8,865 bases of DNA from an uncultured Ruminococcus sp. GTDB lineage: Bacteria > Bacillota > Clostridia > Oscillospirales > Acutalibacteraceae. Shown piece after piece: positions 1 to 6,839 of the stretch (the first letter of the stretch is position 1; each line of letters begins with the position of its first letter). The notes beneath the pieces were generated by a model that was not told the origin of the DNA, did not search any database, and saw nothing but the letters and a program-made list of their open reading frames with translations. Position numbers and translations under genes: made by a program. The DNA lies in NCBI GenBank assembly GCA_902773165.1, contig CACYDO010000262.1, forward strand, positions 1 to 8,865, in the 5' to 3' direction.

Positions 1-1
1 A

Positions 2-133
2 ATGCGGTCAAAGCTTGTAAATGGCTTGTCATTTGCCGGTGAGATGATCGACGTTAACGCTTATACGGGCGGATTTAATCTGCAAATCGCGTTCTCAACG
101 GGATATCTTGCGGCGAATTCGCTGCCTGAATAG
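2..133 (+). CDS. NAD(P)/FAD-dependent oxidoreductase, BaiN/RdsA-like flavoprotein (C-terminal end only)
   Basis: An open frame enters from the left edge and ends at TAG 131-133, giving the last 43 residues. The peptide contains GLSFAGEMIDVNAYTGGF followed by NLQIAFSTGYLA. This is the hallmark C-terminal flavin-binding segment of the HI0933/YhiN (BaiN, RdsA) family, with the form GE-x-D-x-x-G-x-x-GG-[YF]-NLQ-x-A. These are soluble FAD proteins of about 400 residues; most have no assigned substrate. The ATG at position 2 is an internal Met, not the start. A member of this family often lies just upstream of cmk in Clostridia, so the position fits. Family assignment is firm; function cannot be refined from this fragment. 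Confidence 0.85.
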   Translation: MRSKLVNGLSFAGEMIDVNAYTGGFNLQIAFSTGYLAANSLPE

Positions 134-138
134 TTTAA

Positions 139-220
139 GGCAACACCATACAAAGATGCCTATAGGCTCAGCACCAAATCTGACGCCACATCTTTGGCAC
201 TATAGTGGTGCGGTATTGCC
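139..220. repeat. 82-base imperfect inverted repeat, possible MITE-like element
   Basis: The left arm 139-158 (ggcaacaccatacaaagatg) is matched by the reverse complement of the right side 189-220. Both read GGCAA-y-ACC at the outer end and CAAAGATG at the inner end. The right arm has about 12 extra bases between these blocks, including the palindrome cactatagtg. The core 159-188 also contains the palindrome cctatagg. It begins six bases after the flavoprotein stop, so it may also act as a transcription terminator or mRNA 3' end hairpin. No clear target-site duplication is visible next to it. Calling it a mobile or dispersed repeat is inference from its structure. Confidence 0.45.
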
Positions 221-255
221 CTGATTTTTATAAAACGGCATATTATTAATTGTGG

Positions 256-271
256 AATCCAATAATCCAAT
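256..271. repeat. Tandem 8-base direct repeat (AATCCAAT twice)
   Basis: Two perfect, adjacent copies of AATCCAAT lie in the gap before cmk. It is short enough to be chance or a replication-slippage product. No function is claimed. Confidence 0.4.
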
Positions 272-279
272 TTAACGAT

Positions 280-372
280 CAGAGTAAAATGTTACGTTGA
301 ACTCTGGCGGGATGCAGGGGCGCGCAGCGCCCCGCATTAAAAGTCCCCTTCCCTTCGGAGGGAAGGAAGGGG
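280..372. repeat. Cluster of three hairpins upstream of cmk
   Basis: Three hairpins follow one another. The first pairs cagagt (280-285) with actctg (301-306). The second pairs the arms of 312-337 around GGGGCGC-gca-GCGCCCC, with one bulge. The third pairs ccttccct (347-354) with agggaagg (359-366) around a tcgg loop, with further C/G pairing outside. The segment is far more GC-rich than the AT-rich leader that follows. It looks like a dispersed intergenic repeat or a structured leader of the cmk operon. No uridine run follows the hairpins, so a standard terminator is unlikely. Confidence 0.4.
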
Positions 373-441
373 GGAGGTTGGGCTGCGAAAATGAAGATTT
401 GTTTATTTACGATTATTTAGTTACCGAAGTAATAAATAAAA

Positions 442-448
442 AAGGTGG
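442..448 (+). promoter_or_regulatory. Ribosome binding site that sets the cmk start
   Basis: AAGGTGG lies seven bases before ATG 456. The frame is open back to a TTG at 297, but the extra 53 residues would be read from the hairpin cluster and resemble no CMP kinase N-terminus. The RBS and the MFAVAIDGPSGAGKS start together fix 456. Confidence 0.75.
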
Positions 449-455
449 TATAATA

Positions 456-1118
456 ATGTTCGCTGTTGCAATTGACGGGCCTTCGGGCGCAGGCAAAAGC
501 TCTGTATCTAAGGCAGTCGCTAAGGCGGCAGGCTTCGTCCATATCGACACGGGAGCACTTTACAGATCAGTTGCATATTATGCATTGTCAAATAATATTG
601 ACGTAAAAGATGAAGCTATGGTCGGCAAAATGCTGTCCGAGATTACCGTTCGGCTTGTTCTTGAAAACGGAGAACAAAAGGTTCTGGTCAATGGCGAAAA
701 TGTGACCGGAAAAATCAGAACGGAAAACGTCTCCATGGCGGCTTCCGATATCTCGAAAATACCGTCTGTAAGAGCTTTTCTGCTCGATACGCAGCGGAAG
801 ACAGCTGATGAGTACAACGTGATAATGGATGGAAGAGATATCGCAACAGTCGTTCTGCCAAATGCCGATGTTAAAATTTTCCTGACGGCTTCGGCTGAAA
901 AAAGAGCTGAAAGAAGATTTAAAGAACTACTTGCAAAAAATGAAGAAGTAGAGTATAATAAGATATTAGAGGACGTAATTAAGAGAGATAGACAAGATAC
1001 TGAGCGTGAAACAGCACCCCTTAAACCTTCGGATGAATCGGTTATCGTTGATACTACCGAAATGAGCTTCGATCAGTCTGTCGATTTTATTGCAAATCTT
1101 ATTAAGGAGCGCTTGTAA
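456..1118 (+). CDS. cmk: Cytidylate (CMP/dCMP) kinase
   Basis: The 220-residue protein is the usual length for bacterial CMP kinase, which transfers phosphate from ATP to CMP or dCMP in the cytosol and so feeds CDP-lipid and nucleic acid synthesis. The P-loop GPSGAGKS is at residues 8-15. The substrate-site motif DTGALYR is at 31-37, DGRDI at 125-129, and the lid with RDRQDTERETAPL at 177-189, followed by the conserved VDTT at 198-201. The start is ATG 456, seven bases after AAGGTGG. It is the first gene of a tight operon: plsC begins two bases after the stop, and its RBS lies inside the cmk 3' end. The stretch around 895-1010 is more AT-rich than the rest of the gene. Confidence 0.95.
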   Translation: MFAVAIDGPSGAGKSSVSKAVAKAAGFVHIDTGALYRSVAYYALSNNIDVKDEAMVGKMLSEITVRLVLENGEQKVLVNGENVTGKIRTENVSMAASDISKIPSVRAFLLDTQRKTADEYNVIMDGRDIATVVLPNADVKIFLTASAEKRAERRFKELLAKNEEVEYNKILEDVIKRDRQDTERETAPLKPSDESVIVDTTEMSFDQSVDFIANLIKERL

Positions 1119-1119
1119 T

Positions 1120-1755
1120 ATGGGGCCTCAGTTTTATCAGGTAGCAAAAACAGTGAGCCGCGGCTTCATGAAGATATTTTTTCCGTATGAAGTTGAAAAC
1201 GGAGATTCTTTACCCGAGGGGCAGGGCTGCATTATTTGCAGCAATCACCTGAGTAATCTCGATCCCGTTTTCATTAATATTACACAGACCAGGCTGCTCA
1301 GATTTATGGCGAAAAAGGAGCTTTTTAAAAACAAGCTCTTCGGTGCGCTGATAACAAAGCTCGGCGCTTTTCCCGTAAACAGAGGAAACGATGGCGGCAA
1401 GGCTATCGGTACAGCGGAGGAGCTGCTCTCAGGCGGCGAGTGTATCGGTATTTTTATTGAGGGTACACGCTCGAAAACAGGTAAGCTCGGGCGAGGTCAT
1501 ATGGGCGCGTTTGTGATTGCTCACGCGGCAAACGTTCCTATCGTTCCCTGCTGCATTACGGGCAAAAATATTTTTATCAAGCCCTTCAGAAAGACAAAGA
1601 TCACCTACGGCGAGCCTATGACCTGCGAGGAGCTTGGAATAGTTACGGGCGATTCAAGAGAGCTTCGCGCCGCTGCAAAAACAGTTATGGAAAAAATTGC
1701 AGAGCTTCGCGAGGAGCAGCTTGCGCAGTTCGATAAAAAGGGTAAGAAAAAGTGA
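1120..1755 (+). CDS. plsC: 1-acyl-sn-glycerol-3-phosphate acyltransferase (PlsC family)
   Basis: This is a 211-residue membrane-associated acyltransferase that adds the second acyl chain to lysophosphatidate, giving phosphatidate. Family motifs appear in order: the catalytic HxxxxD as H43-LSNL-D48, FPVNRG at 84-89, the glycerophosphate-binding EGTRS at 114-118, and VPIVPC at 139-144. The C-terminus is Lys-rich. The start is ATG 1120, ten bases after AAGGAG (1104-1109). A TTG at 1090 is in frame but lies within cmk and upstream of this RBS, so it was not used. The gene overlaps the next start by four bases (GTGA at 1752-1755), which points to translational coupling. Confidence 0.93.
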   Translation: MGPQFYQVAKTVSRGFMKIFFPYEVENGDSLPEGQGCIICSNHLSNLDPVFINITQTRLLRFMAKKELFKNKLFGALITKLGAFPVNRGNDGGKAIGTAEELLSGGECIGIFIEGTRSKTGKLGRGHMGAFVIAHAANVPIVPCCITGKNIFIKPFRKTKITYGEPMTCEELGIVTGDSRELRAAAKTVMEKIAELREEQLAQFDKKGKKK

Positions 1756-3716
1756 AGGTAAAAATCGCCGAAAGCGCAGGCTTCTGCTTCGGAGTAGACC
1801 GTGCTGTAAATATAGTCAAAGAGCTTATAAGCCGGGGGGAGAGCGTCAGCACTCTTGGCCCGATTATACATAACAAGCAAGTCGTTGACGAGCTTGAAAA
1901 GGATGGAGTTACCGTTGTGAACGAGCCGAATGAGGCTCAGAGCGGCAGAACTCTCGTTATCCGTTCCCACGGCGTGGGCGCGGACGTATATAGTTTATTG
2001 GAAAGCAAGGGCGTTAAGTACGTTGACGCTACCTGTCCGTTTGTTGCGAAGATCCACAAGATCGTCCGCGAGCAATCGGAAAAGGGCGCAGCGGTGATAA
2101 TCGCCGGGGATAAGGATCACCCCGAGGTCGTTGGAATTATGGGATTCTGTATAACGGAGCCTTATACTGTGAAAACGGCTGAGGAGTTGGAAAAACTAGT
2201 TTCCGATAACCCTGAATTAATGGACAAAAGCGTATGTTTAGTGGCACAAACTACCTTTGATACGGAAGAATGGAAAAAAATTTTAAAAATTTCCAAAAAA
2301 CTATGTACAAATTCAATTTTTTTTGGTACAATATGTAATGCGACCTCACAAAGACAAATTGATGCGTATGAGTTGGCAAGATCATCTGACGTGATGATCG
2401 TTATTGGAGGCAGGCACAGTTCAAACACGAATAAGCTGTACAGTATATGCAGCAGATCGTGCGAAAGAACGCACCTGATCGAAACGGCGGCTGAGCTTGA
2501 GCACATTTATTTCCGCGAGGACGATAACATAGGTATTACTGCCGGAGCTTCTACGCCGGCAAGTATAATTAAGGAGGTACTGGATAGAATGAGTGAGAAA
2601 TCCGGTGAAGTAATGGAAAATGCTGCAGAGCAGAATTTTGAGGAGATGTTGGAAGAGTCCCTCAAGAGTGTAAACACAAACGACAAGGTTTTCGGCGTAG
2701 TAGAGAGAATCGAACCGAATGCCGTTTATGTTTCGCTTGAAGGCAGAAAGCAGACAGGCTATGTTCCTGTTGACGAGCTTTCGAGTGATCCTGCGGCAAA
2801 GCCTGAGGATATCGTCAAGGTAGGCGATAAGCTTGAGCTGCTTATCATGCGCACGAACGATCAGGAAGGTACTATCATGTGCTCAAAGAAGCGCGTAGAT
2901 GCTACAAAGGGTTGGGACGTATTTGAAAATGCTCTTGAAAACAACGAGATCCTTACAGGCGTAGTAACAGAAGTTGTAAAGGGCGGCGTTATTGTCGTTT
3001 CCAATGCGATCAGAGTATTCGTTCCTGCATCTCAGGCAACAGCTTCAAGAAGAGATCCTATTGATGCTCTTCTTCAGACAGAGGTAGAGTTCCGTCTTCT
3101 TGAGATCGATAAGAGAAGAAGAAGAGCAGTCGGCTCTATCCGCAGCGTGCTCAAGGAGCGCGCAGACGCAGCTAAGGAAGCATTCTGGAGCAGCGTTGAG
3201 GTTGGCAAGAAGTACACAGGTGTTGTTAAGTCGCTTACAAGCTACGGTGCATTCGTAGACATCGGCGGTGTAGACGGCATGGTTCATATTTCCGAGCTTT
3301 CCTGGTCGAGAATCAAGCACCCGTCTGAGGTCGTTAACGTTGGCGATACCGTAGAGGTATACGTTAAGGGTATCGACACAGAGAAGGGCAATATCTCTCT
3401 CGGCTACAAGAAGGACGAGGATAATCCGTGGAATAAGTTTACAGCTGCTTACAAAGTAGGCGATGTTGTTGACGTAACTATCGACGGCCTCAGCACATTC
3501 GGTGCATTCGCTGTAATCGTTCCCGGCGTTAAGGGTCTTATCCATATTTCTCAGATCGCTAACCACAGAGTTGAGAAGCCGCAGGACGAGCTTAAGGTAG
3601 GCGAGACTGTTAAGGTTAAGATCACTGAGATCAATAACGAGAGCAAGAGAGTTTCTCTCTCCATCAGAGCCGTTCTCAACGACGAAGCTGCTGATGACGC
3701 TGCTGTTGAAGAGTAA
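1752..3716 (+). CDS. ispH: IspH-ribosomal protein S1 fusion: HMBPP reductase with four S1 RNA-binding domains
   Basis: The 654-residue chain has two parts. Residues 1-285 are 4-hydroxy-3-methylbut-2-enyl diphosphate reductase, the last MEP pathway enzyme, which makes IPP and DMAPP using an Fe-S cluster. The cluster cysteines are C12 (GFCFGVDRAV), C95 (DATCPFV) and C195 (TICNAT). The substrate-site residues are H40, H73, H123, E125, T168, S223-S224-N225 and S267, so the enzyme half looks intact. Residues 286-308 are an acidic linker. Four S1 (OB-fold) domains follow at about 309-382, 398-465, 483-553 and 567-639, and an acidic tail ends the protein. The start is GTG 1752, overlapping the plsC stop. 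The fusion is a known architecture in Clostridia. The S1 half uses AAG for nearly every lysine, as highly expressed genes do, while residues 140-210 are AT-rich and use AAA. An internal RBS at the junction may also produce free S1. Confidence 0.95.
   Translation: MKVKIAESAGFCFGVDRAVNIVKELISRGESVSTLGPIIHNKQVVDELEKDGVTVVNEPNEAQSGRTLVIRSHGVGADVYSLLESKGVKYVDATCPFVAKIHKIVREQSEKGAAVIIAGDKDHPEVVGIMGFCITEPYTVKTAEELEKLVSDNPELMDKSVCLVAQTTFDTEEWKKILKISKKLCTNSIFFGTICNATSQRQIDAYELARSSDVMIVIGGRHSSNTNKLYSICSRSCERTHLIETAAELEHIYFREDDNIGITAGASTPASIIKEVLDRMSEKSGEVMENAAEQNFEEMLEESLKSVNTNDKVFGVVERIEPNAVYVSLEGRKQTGYVPVDELSSDPAAKPEDIVKVGDKLELLIMRTNDQEGTIMCSKKRVDATKGWDVFENALENNEILTGVVTEVVKGGVIVVSNAIRVFVPASQATASRRDPIDALLQTEVEFRLLEIDKRRRRAVGSIRSVLKERADAAKEAFWSSVEVGKKYTGVVKSLTSYGAFVDIGGVDGMVHISELSWSRIKHPSEVVNVGDTVEVYVKGIDTEKGNISLGYKKDEDNPWNKFTAAYKVGDVVDVTIDGLSTFGAFAVIVPGVKGLIHISQIANHRVEKPQDELKVGETVKVKITEINNESKRVSLSIRAVLNDEAADDAAVEE
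2571..2591 (+). promoter_or_regulatory. Internal Shine-Dalgarno and ATG at the IspH/S1 junction
   Basis: AAGGAGGT (2571-2578) is a full-strength ribosome binding site. It is followed after ten bases by ATG 2589, which is in frame with the fusion (Met280). Starting there would give a 375-residue protein beginning MSEKSGEVMENAAEQ, the length and four-domain make-up of a stand-alone Gram-positive S1 homologue. The same bases encode I-K-E-V of the last IspH helix, so coding constraint could partly explain the motif. Use as a second start is inference. Confidence 0.5.
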
Positions 3717-3752
3717 TATTCTGTTATTACAATTACAGTAAATAATAAACGG

Positions 3753-3776
3753 AAGGCATCCGCAAGGGTGCCTTTT
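3753..3776 (+). terminator. Intrinsic terminator after the cmk-plsC-ispH/S1 operon
   Basis: A nine-base-pair stem (aaggcatcc with gggtgcctt, one T-G wobble) closes a GCAA tetraloop, and its 3' strand runs on into a short T run (3773-3776). It lies 37 bases after the S1 stop and about 50 bases before ligA, so it separates the two units. The T run is short, so some read-through is possible. Confidence 0.8.
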
Positions 3777-3825
3777 GTCTGTTAATATATATAGTCCGAC
3801 CGAGATATAACTGAGGTGAATATTT

Positions 3826-5814
3826 ATGGATTTTGAGACAGCAAAAAAACGAGTTGCAGAGCTGACCGAGCAGCTGAATTACCATAATAAGAGGTATTAC
3901 GACCAGGATTCGCCCGAGATAAGCGACCGCGAGTATGATATGATGCTGCGTGAGCTTGAAGATCTGGAGGAGCAATTTCCAAATCTGCTCAAAGAGGATT
4001 CTCCGACTCAGCGTGTTGGCGGCGAGCGCGCAGAGAAATTTTCTCCCGTTGAGCATGCTGTTCCGATGGAAAGCCTGCATGATTCCTTTTCGTTTGACGA
4101 GCTGAGAGATTTTGACCGCCGCGTCCGCGAGGCTGTGGGGCAGGTCAGCTACGTTGTCGAGCCGAAATTTGACGGTCTTTCTGTTTCGGCGGAGTACCGC
4201 GACGGAATTTTTGTCAGAGGTTCTACGCGCGGAAACGGCAGGGTCGGCGAGGATATCACCGAGAATATCAGAACGATCAGAACGCTGCCCAAACGACTTT
4301 CAAAGCCCGTGCCATTCCTTGAGGTCAGGGGCGAGGTCTATATGTCGAATGAAGCGTTTGAAAAGCTTCTCAAATTCCAGGAGGAGCGCGGCGAAAAGCC
4401 GGCAAAAAATCCCCGTAACGCCGCCGCAGGCGCTCTTCGTCAGAAGGACAGCAGGATCACCGCTCAGCGTGAGCTTGATATTTTCGTTTTCAATATCCAG
4501 CAGATAGAAGGCGAAACGCTTACGGGTCATAAGCAGTCGATCGACTATCTGGCTGAATTGGGATTCCCGACATCGCCATTCTATAAAAAATATGATGATA
4601 TCGAGGATATTATCAAAGAGATTGAATATATCGGCAATACGCGCGAGCAGTTTGATTTCCCGATAGACGGCGCTGTCGTTAAGGTAGATGACCTTGCATT
4701 GCGCGAAGAGCTGGGCAGCACTGCAAAATTCCCGAGATGGGCGGAGGCGTATAAGTATCCGCCCGAGGAGAAGGTAACTGTCCTGCGAGATATTGAAATA
4801 AATGTCGGCAGAACAGGCGTGCTTACGCCGACCGGTATTTTTGACCCGATTCTCCTTGCAGGAACGACAGTCAGCCGCGCGACGCTTCACAATGAAGATT
4901 TTATCAAAGAAAAGGATATCCGCGTCGGCGACGAGGTTATTCTAAGAAAAGCAGGCGAGATAATTCCCGAGGTCGTTGCGCTGTATCGCCGCGGCGAAAA
5001 TACAACTGTGTATTCCATGCCGACAGTATGTCCTTCGTGCGGTTCTCCCGTTGGGCGCGAGGAGGGTGACGCCGCGGTAAGATGTACAAATACAGCCTGT
5101 CCTGCTCAGCTCATGCGGAATCTTATCCACTTTGTTTCGCGTGACGCTATGGATATAGACGGACTTGGCCCTGCCGTGCTGGAGCTTCTTGCGCAGAACG
5201 ATCTTGTTCATTCTCCTGCCGATCTCTATAAGCTTCGCGCCGAGGACATCAGCCCTCTTGAACGAATGGGCGAGATCTCTGCGAATAATCTGATCTCGGC
5301 GATAGAAAGCTCTAAGCAGAACGATCTGAGCAAGCTTGTTACAGGTCTGGGAATACGCCTGGTAGGGCAGAAGGCGGCGCGCGTTCTCTGTGCAAAATAT
5401 CCGACGATCGACGAGCTTATGAGCGCGGACGAAGAAGCTTTCACGCAGATAGACGGCATAGGCGCGGCAATGGCGAAAAGCATAGTCAGCTATTTTGCGC
5501 TGCCGAAAACGAAGGAGCTTATCGGCGAATTCAAATCTCTCGGTCTGAAGCTGACAGAGCCTGTCGTCAAGGCAAAAAGCAGTATCTTCGAGGGCAAAAG
5601 CTTCGTTCTCACAGGCACTCTGCCTACGCTCAAAAGAAGTCAGGCGTCAAAGATAATCGAAGACCACGGCGGAAAGGTAGTATCCTCGGTTTCGAAAAAG
5701 ACCGACTACGTGCTTGCCGGAGAAGCTGCCGGAAGCAAGCTTGAAAAAGCTGAAAAGCTCGGGATAACGATAATCTCCGAGGACGATCTTCTGAAATGGA
5801 CGGAACAGGCGTAA
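3826..5814 (+). CDS. ligA: NAD+-dependent DNA ligase LigA
   Basis: The 662-residue protein has the usual LigA length and seals nicks in replication and repair, using NAD+ as adenylate donor. Domain order is complete. The NAD+-binding domain Ia (about 1-65) contains YHNKRYY and EISDREYD. The nucleotidyltransferase core has the adenylated lysine K114 in EPKFDG. An OB fold follows at about 315-395. A zinc finger uses C402, C405, C420 and C425. Helix-hairpin-helix repeats span about 440-560, with GLGIRLVG and IDGIGAAMA. A C-terminal BRCT domain covers about 586-660, with LTGTL and SKKTDYVLAGE. The start ATG 3826 follows GAGGTGA (3813-3819) by six bases. Strong terminators sit on both sides, so it looks monocistronic, though I see no convincing promoter in the 109-base gap. 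All catalytic residues appear intact. Confidence 0.97.
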   Translation: MDFETAKKRVAELTEQLNYHNKRYYDQDSPEISDREYDMMLRELEDLEEQFPNLLKEDSPTQRVGGERAEKFSPVEHAVPMESLHDSFSFDELRDFDRRVREAVGQVSYVVEPKFDGLSVSAEYRDGIFVRGSTRGNGRVGEDITENIRTIRTLPKRLSKPVPFLEVRGEVYMSNEAFEKLLKFQEERGEKPAKNPRNAAAGALRQKDSRITAQRELDIFVFNIQQIEGETLTGHKQSIDYLAELGFPTSPFYKKYDDIEDIIKEIEYIGNTREQFDFPIDGAVVKVDDLALREELGSTAKFPRWAEAYKYPPEEKVTVLRDIEINVGRTGVLTPTGIFDPILLAGTTVSRATLHNEDFIKEKDIRVGDEVILRKAGEIIPEVVALYRRGENTTVYSMPTVCPSCGSPVGREEGDAAVRCTNTACPAQLMRNLIHFVSRDAMDIDGLGPAVLELLAQNDLVHSPADLYKLRAEDISPLERMGEISANNLISAIESSKQNDLSKLVTGLGIRLVGQKAARVLCAKYPTIDELMSADEEAFTQIDGIGAAMAKSIVSYFALPKTKELIGEFKSLGLKLTEPVVKAKSSIFEGKSFVLTGTLPTLKRSQASKIIEDHGGKVVSSVSKKTDYVLAGEAAGSKLEKAEKLGITIISEDDLLKWTEQA

Positions 5815-5851
5815 TGTAATATAGAATATTACTAATAAAAAATCACATCAG

Positions 5852-5894
5852 GAACAGGCGAAAGCAGTATAAGTCTTTCGCCTGTTCTTTTTTT
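5852..5894 (+). terminator. Strong intrinsic terminator after ligA
   Basis: A perfect 13-base-pair stem (gaacaggcgaaag, 5852-5864, with ctttcgcctgttc, 5875-5887) encloses a ten-base loop, and seven Ts follow (5888-5894). It lies 37 bases after the ligA stop and isolates the spoIIIA genes from ligA transcription. Confidence 0.93.
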
Positions 5895-5930
5895 ATATGT
5901 TTCCGCATATAATCTGTTGAGGTGAAAGGT

Positions 5931-6839
5931 ATGGACGTTGGCTTCAAGAAAATATTATCCTGCTTTGACGAAAGCATTATAACCGCTGTGACTCCGGTGT
6001 TCAATGATCTCAGCGAGATCAGAATACGCGCAAACCGCCCGGTCACTGCGTATATTCCTCAGACTCCCTGTTTTGTTGCCCGTGATGGTACGCTATCGGA
6101 AAATTTCGGCGAAAACCTGCTTACGGTCACATTCGGAGAGCTTAGGGAAGCTTTTTCGCGGCTGTGTTCCTATTCCGTCTATAAGCATATGGACAACGTG
6201 TGCCGCGGATTTATCACCGTTTTCGGCGGTCACAGAATTGGCGTTTGCGGTACAGCCGTGTGCAGCGGCGATCGGATAAGCTCCGTCTGCGATATAACGG
6301 GATTGAATATCCGCTGTGCAAAGGAGTTTCCCGGCTGTGCCGATGTGATTCTCAGGTCGGTGAGAAACGACGGCGGTTTGCTTATCTGCGGAGCACCGTC
6401 CTCGGGTAAAACGACCATTCTGCGAGATATGGCAAGAACGCTTTCCGTGAACGAAAGGCAGAAGATTGCTGTCATTGACGAAAGAATGGAGATAGCTTCG
6501 TATTTTTGCGGACAAGCAGGCTTTGATGTTGGGCTTGCCGATGTGTACAGCGGCTATCCAAAGCGCGAAGCCGTTACGCTTGCCGTGCGCACAATGTCCC
6601 CGGATATTATTATCTGCGACGAGCTTACGGGAGACGATAGCGAAAGTATCGCTGCGGCGCTCAACTGCGGCGTGAAGGTTACGGCGGCGGTGCATTGCCG
6701 TGATCTTGCCGAAGCGCGAAGAAATATATCGGTAAATAAACTGATAAAAACAGGCGCGTTCGGGAACGTGATATTTCTTGACGGAAATATTCCGGCAGGC
6801 ATATCGCAGATCTGCGCAGCGGAGGAGCTTGCGGTATGA
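5931..6839 (+). CDS. spoIIIAA: Stage III sporulation protein AA, channel ATPase
   Basis: The 302-residue protein is a GspE/PilT-like P-loop ATPase. In sporulating bacteria it acts on the mother-cell face of the SpoIIIA-SpoIIQ channel that joins mother cell and forespore. The family signature RIRANRPV appears near residue 31, then FGGHRIGVCG at 98-107. Walker A is GAPSSGKT at 154-161, VIDER is at 181-185, and the Walker B-like IIICDEL is at 226-232. The basic motif AVRTMSPD precedes Walker B, and AAVHC follows at 252-256. The start is ATG 5931, five bases after GAGGTGA (5919-5925); a GTG at 5922 is in frame but falls inside this RBS. The stop overlaps the spoIIIAB start in ATGA. The ATPase motifs look intact even though later operon genes are missing here. 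Confidence 0.95.
   Translation: MDVGFKKILSCFDESIITAVTPVFNDLSEIRIRANRPVTAYIPQTPCFVARDGTLSENFGENLLTVTFGELREAFSRLCSYSVYKHMDNVCRGFITVFGGHRIGVCGTAVCSGDRISSVCDITGLNIRCAKEFPGCADVILRSVRNDGGLLICGAPSSGKTTILRDMARTLSVNERQKIAVIDERMEIASYFCGQAGFDVGLADVYSGYPKREAVTLAVRTMSPDIIICDELTGDDSESIAAALNCGVKVTAAVHCRDLAEARRNISVNKLIKTGAFGNVIFLDGNIPAGISQICAAEELAV

Noticed and set aside
449..454. TATAAT just before the cmk ATG as a -10 box
   Set aside because: No -35 at proper spacing, and transcription would start inside the gene; it is simply the RBS spacer.
297..455. 53-residue N-terminal extension of cmk from a TTG
   Set aside because: It reads through the hairpin cluster, has no RBS and does not resemble CMP kinase; ATG 456 has a good RBS and a canonical N-terminus.
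1090..1119. Upstream TTG start for plsC
   Set aside because: It lies inside cmk before the AAGGAG site; ATG 1120 is placed correctly after that site.
3045..3566. 173-codon minus-strand ORF under the S1 domains
   Set aside because: It is a shadow of the fusion gene created by biased codon use; no recognisable domain or RBS.
4300..4890. 196-codon minus-strand ORF within ligA
   Set aside because: It lies wholly antisense to a conserved, intact ligA and has no family features.
5906..5913. CATATAAT as a sigma-E -10 box for spoIIIAA
   Set aside because: The motif fits the sigma-E -10 well, but no matching -35 is visible, and the transcript would begin near 5920 inside the Shine-Dalgarno sequence. 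The real promoter remains unidentified.
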